From Limnohabitans planktonicus II-D5 (GTDB lineage Bacteria; Pseudomonadota; Gammaproteobacteria; Burkholderiales; Burkholderiaceae_C), in assembly GCF_001270065.2 (NCBI RefSeq), contig NZ_LFYT02000016.1, positions 1 to 64,000 on the forward strand: DNA of 64,000 nucleotides. Direction: 5' to 3'. Positions 60,535 through 64,000 of the stretch are shown piece by piece. The notes beneath the pieces were generated by a model. It had not been told where the DNA came from, searched no databases, and saw only the letters and a list, made by a program, of their open reading frames with translations. The stretch's first letter is position 1. Every line of letters begins with the position of its first letter. Both the position numbers and the translations under genes were made by a program.

Positions 60535-60947
60535 CGGTGCTGGGCTTGGCGCGGGTGTGGGCCTTGGTGTTCAGCGCTGGCTGGGGCTGGGCCGCTGCGC
60601 AAACGCCTGATGTCCTTCAATCTGGCTCGCCGGAGCGGGGCAAAGCCTTGCTTTTGCAAAGACAAGACAGCGGCTGTGTGCTGTGCCACCAAGTGCAGGG
60701 TTTGCCTGCGGGTGGCGCACTCGGCCCGTCTTTGGTCGGTTTGCCCGAGCGCAGCACCAAAGATCAAGCCCGCGAGCGCATCGCCGATGCCCGGCGCTTC
60801 AACCCGCAAACCATCATGCCCGCCTATTTCAGTACCGAGGGTTTGTACAAAGTGGCGACCCCCTACAAGGGGCAAACCATTTTGACGGCGCAGGGACTTG
60901 AAGACATCTTGAGTTACTTGTTCTTGCCCAGCAAGGCCACGCCATGA
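60531..60947 (+). CDS. soxX: SoxX, monoheme c-type cytochrome of thiosulfate oxidation
   Basis: The 138-residue periplasmic protein has a signal peptide (VWALVFSAGWGWAAA) and one heme site (CVLCHQ, residues 49-54). A likely axial Met lies in NPQTIMPAYF (about residue 96), and YKGQTILTAQGLEDILSYLF resembles the SoxX C-terminus. SoxX pairs with SoxA to attach thiosulfate to the SoxY cysteine. The ATG overlaps the stop of the Mo-subunit gene. Confidence 0.88.
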   Translation: MTVLGLARVWALVFSAGWGWAAAQTPDVLQSGSPERGKALLLQRQDSGCVLCHQVQGLPAGGALGPSLVGLPERSTKDQARERIADARRFNPQTIMPAYFSTEGLYKVATPYKGQTILTAQGLEDILSYLFLPSKATP

Positions 60948-61429
60948 AGTGGCCCACATTGACCCGTCGTGAAGGCTTGCGGCAAGCGCTGCGGGCCGGA
61001 CTTTATGGGGCTGCTGTTCAGCTGTGGCCCAGCCAAGCCCAAGACATGGCATCGGGCCAGTTGTTGAGTGTGGCGAAAATGATCGAGCCCCTGACCCAAG
61101 GCGCTCGTGTGTTGGAGCAAGACGTGAAATGGGTGGCCCCCGTGTTGGCCGACAACGGCACTTTGGTGCCTGTCACGGTGCAAGTGCAAAGCCCCATGAC
61201 GCCCCAAGACCATGTGACGCATGTGTACCTGTTGTCTCAGCGCAATCCGGTGACGCGCATGGCGGTTTTCCATTTGGGCCCTTGGAACGGACGTGCCGAA
61301 GTCAGCACGCGCCTGCGCTTGGCGGGCACCCAGCAAGTGGTCGCGTTGGCACGCTTGTCCAATGGTGAGTTTCGTTATGGTCAGATGGAAATCATCGTCA
61401 CCGAGTCGGCTTGCGTCGACGCTTCATGA
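60944..61429 (+). CDS. soxY: SoxY-type sulfur carrier, variant C-terminus
   Basis: The 161-residue protein has a Tat-like signal (TLTRREGLRQALRAGLYGAA) and the SoxY core (VTHVYLLSQRNPVTRMAVFH; AGTQQVVALARLSNGEFRYG). Known SoxY proteins end in a GGCGG-type motif whose Cys carries the sulfur substrate. Here the end reads VTESACVDAS: the Cys is kept (residue 157 of 161) but the flanking glycines are lost. The protein may hold substrate in a less flexible arm, or carry something else. It overlaps soxX and soxZ by ATGA. Confidence 0.82.
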   Translation: MKWPTLTRREGLRQALRAGLYGAAVQLWPSQAQDMASGQLLSVAKMIEPLTQGARVLEQDVKWVAPVLADNGTLVPVTVQVQSPMTPQDHVTHVYLLSQRNPVTRMAVFHLGPWNGRAEVSTRLRLAGTQQVVALARLSNGEFRYGQMEIIVTESACVDAS

Positions 61430-61767
61430 ACATGGCATTTACACGCATCCAATGGCCTGAACGCGTCTTGGCGGGGGATGTGGTCAAAGTTCGTCTGCTG
61501 GTGCAACACCCCATGGACACGGGTTATCTGCAAGACCTGTTGGGCAAGTTGGTGCCGCGCAACGTGATCCAGTCACTGACTTGCACTTGGGGCCAGCAAG
61601 TGGTGTTTCGCGTGGAGCCTTCTTCGGGTATTTCGGCCAATCCTTTATTCGAATTTTTTGTGCGAGCAGAACAAACGGCCGAAATGCATGTGGAGTGGAC
61701 CGATGACCGGGGTGTCAAAGGCAGCTTGCGGCAAATTCTGCCGGTCTTGCCCAAAAGCAGCCCCTGA
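61426..61767 (+). CDS. soxZ: SoxZ, sulfur carrier partner
   Basis: The 113-residue Ig-like protein matches SoxZ: WPERVLAGDVVKVRLLVQHP, MDTGYLQDLLGKLVPRNVIQ, SSGISANPLFEFFVRAEQTA and VEWTDDRGVKGSLRQILPV. SoxZ forms a heterodimer with SoxY. It has no signal peptide, as expected for co-export with the Tat-signalled SoxY. ATG 61426 overlaps the soxY stop. Confidence 0.9.
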   Translation: MNMAFTRIQWPERVLAGDVVKVRLLVQHPMDTGYLQDLLGKLVPRNVIQSLTCTWGQQVVFRVEPSSGISANPLFEFFVRAEQTAEMHVEWTDDRGVKGSLRQILPVLPKSSP

Positions 61768-61771
61768 GCGC

Positions 61772-62629
61772 ATGCGCATTCGAGCGTTCGCGTCGATGTT
61801 AGCAGCAGGGTGTGAGCGCACCGTGATCAAGGTGTGCTTGTTGGTCCTTATGTTCCTTGCGTTGTGGGGGGGCAGTGGGTACGCCGTTGCGCAGACGCCA
61901 GAGCCACCCGCGCGCAGCTTGCCTTTGTCGCAGATCAAATCGGGCCTGCATTATTCGGGCAAGGATGTGCAAGCCTTGCAAGCCGATGAGTTTGCCAACC
62001 CCGCCCAACTCTGGCTGAGCCAAGGGGCGCAGGCTTGGGCCCAGCCCAGTGCCGCCAATGGCAAATCGTGCGTGAGTTGTCACGGCGCAGTGGCCACCAG
62101 CATGAAAGGCGTCGCCACGCGTTATCCCGCCATCGACGCTGCCAGTGGGCGACTGTTCAACCTCGAAGACCGCATCAACCAATGCACCACGCGCCACCAG
62201 CAAGCGGCGGCCATGCCCCCTGAATCAGATGCCCTGCTAGGCTTGAGTTTGCTGGTGACGCAGGCCTCCAAAGGCATGCCTTTGAGTGTAGACATTGGCG
62301 GTGCGGCGCGCGGCCACTGGCAAGCCGGGGCGACCCTGTTTTCACAACGTCAAGGCCAAATGAATTTGTCATGCGCCCAATGTCATGACCAAAATTTTGG
62401 GCAACGCCTGTACACCGACCTGCTGAGTCAAGGGCAGCCCAATGGCTACCCGGTGTACCGTCTGGAATGGCAAAAGCCAGGATCGCTGGAGCGGCGCTTG
62501 CGCAGTTGTTATGCCGGTATTCGCGCCGAAGTTCCGCCTTGGGGTGCTTTGGAGATGCGGCAATTGGCGCTGTACCTGATGTGGCGCGGCGAGGGCTTGC
62601 CCATCGAGGTGCCGGCTGTGCGCAAGTGA
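61772..62629 (+). CDS. soxA: SoxA, diheme c-type cytochrome
   Basis: The 285-residue protein (from ATG 61772; ATG 61796 possible) has a hydrophobic signal (VCLLVLMFLALWGGSGYAVA) and two heme sites, CVSCHG (about 100-105) and CAQCHD (about 201-206). The SoxA cysteine near RRLRSCYAGIRAEVPPWG (about residue 246) acts as active-site heme ligand, and the end reads ALYLMWRGEGLPIEVPAVRK. This is the diheme class. SoxXA forms the disulfide bond between thiosulfate and SoxY. It starts 5 bp after soxZ and is the last gene of the operon; soxB, soxC and soxD are absent. Confidence 0.92.
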   Translation: MRIRAFASMLAAGCERTVIKVCLLVLMFLALWGGSGYAVAQTPEPPARSLPLSQIKSGLHYSGKDVQALQADEFANPAQLWLSQGAQAWAQPSAANGKSCVSCHGAVATSMKGVATRYPAIDAASGRLFNLEDRINQCTTRHQQAAAMPPESDALLGLSLLVTQASKGMPLSVDIGGAARGHWQAGATLFSQRQGQMNLSCAQCHDQNFGQRLYTDLLSQGQPNGYPVYRLEWQKPGSLERRLRSCYAGIRAEVPPWGALEMRQLALYLMWRGEGLPIEVPAVRK

Positions 62630-62741
62630 TCAAACAACCCGTTGCAAGAGGCAACCTCAGCTGGAAAGCAAACGGAAGCCCGAGGCCAAACAACGAAGCG
62701 AGCAAAGTTCCATCGATCCGGCGCGTTCTCATCGAGGAGTG

Positions 62742-62799
62742 TTTCAACGTAAAGCCCATCGGACCGCCGTAGGCGGTCCGATGGGCCGTAAAGTTAAGT
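62742..62799 (-). other. attC site of GNAT cassette (integron)
   Basis: On the minus strand ACTTAAC (R'' box, fits RYYYAAC) and GTTGAAA (near-fit to R' GTTRRRY) flank an almost perfect 15-bp inverted repeat (GCCCATCGGACCGCC and its complement). Unpaired TTTACG and CTTTAC lie between stem and boxes. The TAA stop of the GNAT gene lies inside the R'' box, the usual arrangement in gene cassettes. Confidence 0.75.
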
Positions 62800-63195
62800 T
62801 TCATTGCGCATTTCACGTTTTCGCTCCATGGCTGTAACCGACACAGAGAAGCAGAGCTTTTCGAAGAACTGACGCGCCCCTGGGCGCTCCGCTCTGAGTA
62901 CCCAGGTGACACTTGGCTCACCTTCCACGAGCGAGCGCACAAGACGAGAACCAATTCCGCCACGCCGATGCTCCTCGGAAACGACAAGCATGGAAAGGTA
63001 CCCGTTGGACAGGTCATCGGTTACCCCGCGGCAGAATCCGACCACTTCCCCTGCGTTTACCGCCACCACGCATTTGGAGCGCTTCACAAGCTTCTGAAGC
63101 CACGCTGCGTCCGGCACCCGATGCACCCACCCATTTTCAGAAAGGAGAGCATGGATGGAGGAAATTTCGGTTGGTAGTGGCGCGCGGAATTCCAT
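62794..63195 (-). CDS. GNAT acetyltransferase, integron cassette gene
   Basis: From ATG 63195, just after the cassette boundary, the product has 133 residues; an earlier in-frame start would lie in the preceding attC. The acetyl-CoA loop is seen in YLSMLVVSEEHRRGGIGSRL (RGGIG) and the fold continues with VLRAERPGARQFFEKLCFSV. Such enzymes acetylate amino groups of antibiotics, proteins or metabolites; the substrate is unknown. The stop codon lies in the R'' box of the downstream attC. Confidence 0.85.
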   Translation of the reverse strand: MEFRAPLPTEISSIHALLSENGWVHRVPDAAWLQKLVKRSKCVVAVNAGEVVGFCRGVTDDLSNGYLSMLVVSEEHRRGGIGSRLVRSLVEGEPSVTWVLRAERPGARQFFEKLCFSVSVTAMERKREMRNET

Positions 63196-63198
63196 GTG

Positions 63199-63268
63199 AC
63201 TTAACGTAGAAGTCACCGGCGCTGCGCGGCCTTATCGCGAAGCGTCCGTGTGGACTGCCGGGTTAGCG
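63199..63268 (-). other. attC site between two cassettes (integron)
   Basis: On the minus strand CGCTAAC (R'', stop codon TAA of the upstream cassette gene inside it) and GTTAAGT (R', fits GTTRRRY) lie 70 bp apart. AGTC and GACT next to them can pair as the L''/L' stem, leaving CCGGC and TCTAC unpaired, as in known attC sites. The GNAT gene starts 3 bp after R'. Confidence 0.75.
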
Positions 63269-63718
63269 CTTTCCAAAGACTTCATCCATCACTGAGTAAA
63301 ACGTGAGTTCGCGGGGTTTGTCGATGTTGTCAAGCATCGCTTGGATGTCGATGTGTCCCGGTGCGTACTCAGTGATCTTGATGCGCTTCTTTGTTGCTGC
63401 TTCTTCAAATACTGGCTCGGTGCCTTTGACTTTCCAGCCGGGGTCTATGGACTCGATTTGCTGAATAAGGGCAGAGGTTAAGTTTTCCCCGTCAGGAGTG
63501 AAATGCTCCGGCCCCAGCTTTATCGTCTGATGCTTGTGGTTGAAGTTCAGGTACAGACTCCAAGGCTCGACCGGCCTGCCACCATCGGCAAAGTAACCCA
63601 TAACGTAGCCGAGCATCCGCATGACTGAATGCTCGTGCATGGCATACGCCAAATGGTTGCCGTTTTGGACAAGGTAAAGGCTCCAGCGGAACCCGAACAG
63701 TTTATTGAGAAAGCCCAT
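63263..63718 (-). CDS. Integron cassette protein, function unknown
   Basis: The 151-residue protein (MGFLNKLFGFRWSLYLVQNG at the start) has mixed alpha/beta character and many aromatic residues, and no recognised family. TTAGGAG before ATG 63718 is a good ribosome-binding site and lies directly after a possible recombination point (GTTAGCG on the minus strand). The stop lies in the R'' box of the next attC. Proteins of unknown function are the norm for cassettes. Confidence 0.8.
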   Translation of the reverse strand: MGFLNKLFGFRWSLYLVQNGNHLAYAMHEHSVMRMLGYVMGYFADGGRPVEPWSLYLNFNHKHQTIKLGPEHFTPDGENLTSALIQQIESIDPGWKVKGTEPVFEEAATKKRIKITEYAPGHIDIQAMLDNIDKPRELTFYSVMDEVFGKR

Positions 63719-63732
63719 TTGAAGCTCCTAAG

Positions 63733-63853
63733 CGCTAACGTGATGTAGATCGCAAAATCCGGTGGATACATCCGGGACAAGTCGATACATCCTGTGAAAG
63801 AAATTGCGGCAAATGACGTGCAGCAAGGCTTTGGGACTTGGGTGTTGTTAAAT
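63733..63853 (-). other. Possible further attC or attI boundary
   Basis: On the minus strand ATTTAAC (fits R'') at 63853-63847 and GTTAGCG (near-fit to R') at 63739-63733 would give a 121-bp attC, within the known size range, but no clear L''/L' stem is visible. It might instead be an attI-type junction. From 63874 to the end only short frames are seen (a 25-codon frame overlapping a frame from 63948 that runs off the window); neither is supported. Confidence 0.35.
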
Positions 63854-64000
63854 CATGCAGGTATAAATTTCCCATGAAACCAGGTGCTCCTTTTCTATTC
63901 CACCTGCTGGCCGACCCAACTGTGCGAATGGATTCTGGGTACGCAATATGAGTAAAAAAACAAATTCTACTTTTATTCGATTCTTTTTATGCAATTCAAT

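Noticed and set aside
63874-64000. Two short overlapping plus-strand frames at the window end
   Set aside because: A 25-codon frame overlaps (ATGA) a frame that leaves the window after 17 codons. There is too little sequence to support either, and neither looks like the start of an integron integrase.
1-64000. tRNA, rRNA or riboswitch genes
   Set aside because: No cloverleaf-like or rRNA-like sequence and no known riboswitch core was recognised on either strand; a covariance-model scan would be needed to exclude small RNAs.

Overview
This window looks like the chromosome of a freshwater or soil betaproteobacterium in the order Burkholderiales, probably family Comamonadaceae (Limnohabitans, Rhodoferax or Polaromonas type). 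The reasons are a mostly high GC content, a GTP-type PEP carboxykinase, the divergent glnE/yhdP pair, a DUF3297 gene, an Lrp regulator divergent from an indolepyruvate ferredoxin oxidoreductase, and a very abundant GTAG-type palindromic repeat (REP/BIME). The genus is an inference; no rRNA or other marker gene is present.

Layout. 0-1.5 kb: the cut-off end of an IS3-type transposase followed by a REP cluster. 1.5-5.3 kb: a metallophosphoesterase coupled to a LysR regulator, a small membrane protein behind a strong promoter and a Fur-like box, and an EamA exporter. 5.3-11.7 kb: a two-caspase locus. Five minus-strand genes (two related secreted proteins, a zinc-ribbon membrane protein, a caspase-fold protein with a Pro-Ala stalk, an OmpA-like protein) diverge from a second, exported caspase-fold protein. 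12-20 kb: pckG, the modABC molybdate importer, and an SbtA-type permease coupled to a zinc-ribbon protein, then an 11-unit tandem BIME array. 20-28 kb: an RND efflux operon with a coupled SDR that lacks the usual active-site Tyr/Lys, then a base-atypical TonB-dependent receptor. 28.5-40 kb: glnE, yhdP, an orphan PAS histidine kinase, a short Hsp70-type protein and DUF3297. 40-45 kb: an AT-rich set of four exported proteins with FlgT/LPP20- and CsgG-like features and an intrinsic terminator placed directly on one start codon. 45-56 kb: CoA-transferase, hpd, an ATP-grasp-like protein, a CBS protein, aroG, lrp, a truncated indolepyruvate ferredoxin oxidoreductase interrupted by REPs, a DadA-like oxidase and a thioesterase. 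57.9-62.6 kb: one tightly overlapping operon of a two-subunit molybdenum hydroxylase followed by soxX, soxY, soxZ and soxA. 62.7-64 kb: two integron-type gene cassettes with attC sites whose R'' boxes contain the stop codons.

How the genes fit together. The Mo-hydroxylase/SoxXYZA operon joins a molybdenum oxidoreductase to the thiosulfate-oxidising carrier and cytochrome without SoxB or SoxCD. Its SoxY keeps the near-C-terminal cysteine but not the GGCGG motif. It is the best candidate for a variant not described before. modABC elsewhere in the window could supply the metal. The caspase locus and the AT-rich exported operon are the next most interesting. The REP family explains most of the long non-coding stretches and has damaged at least one gene; its inner stems change in a compensating way, which points to selection on a folded strand.
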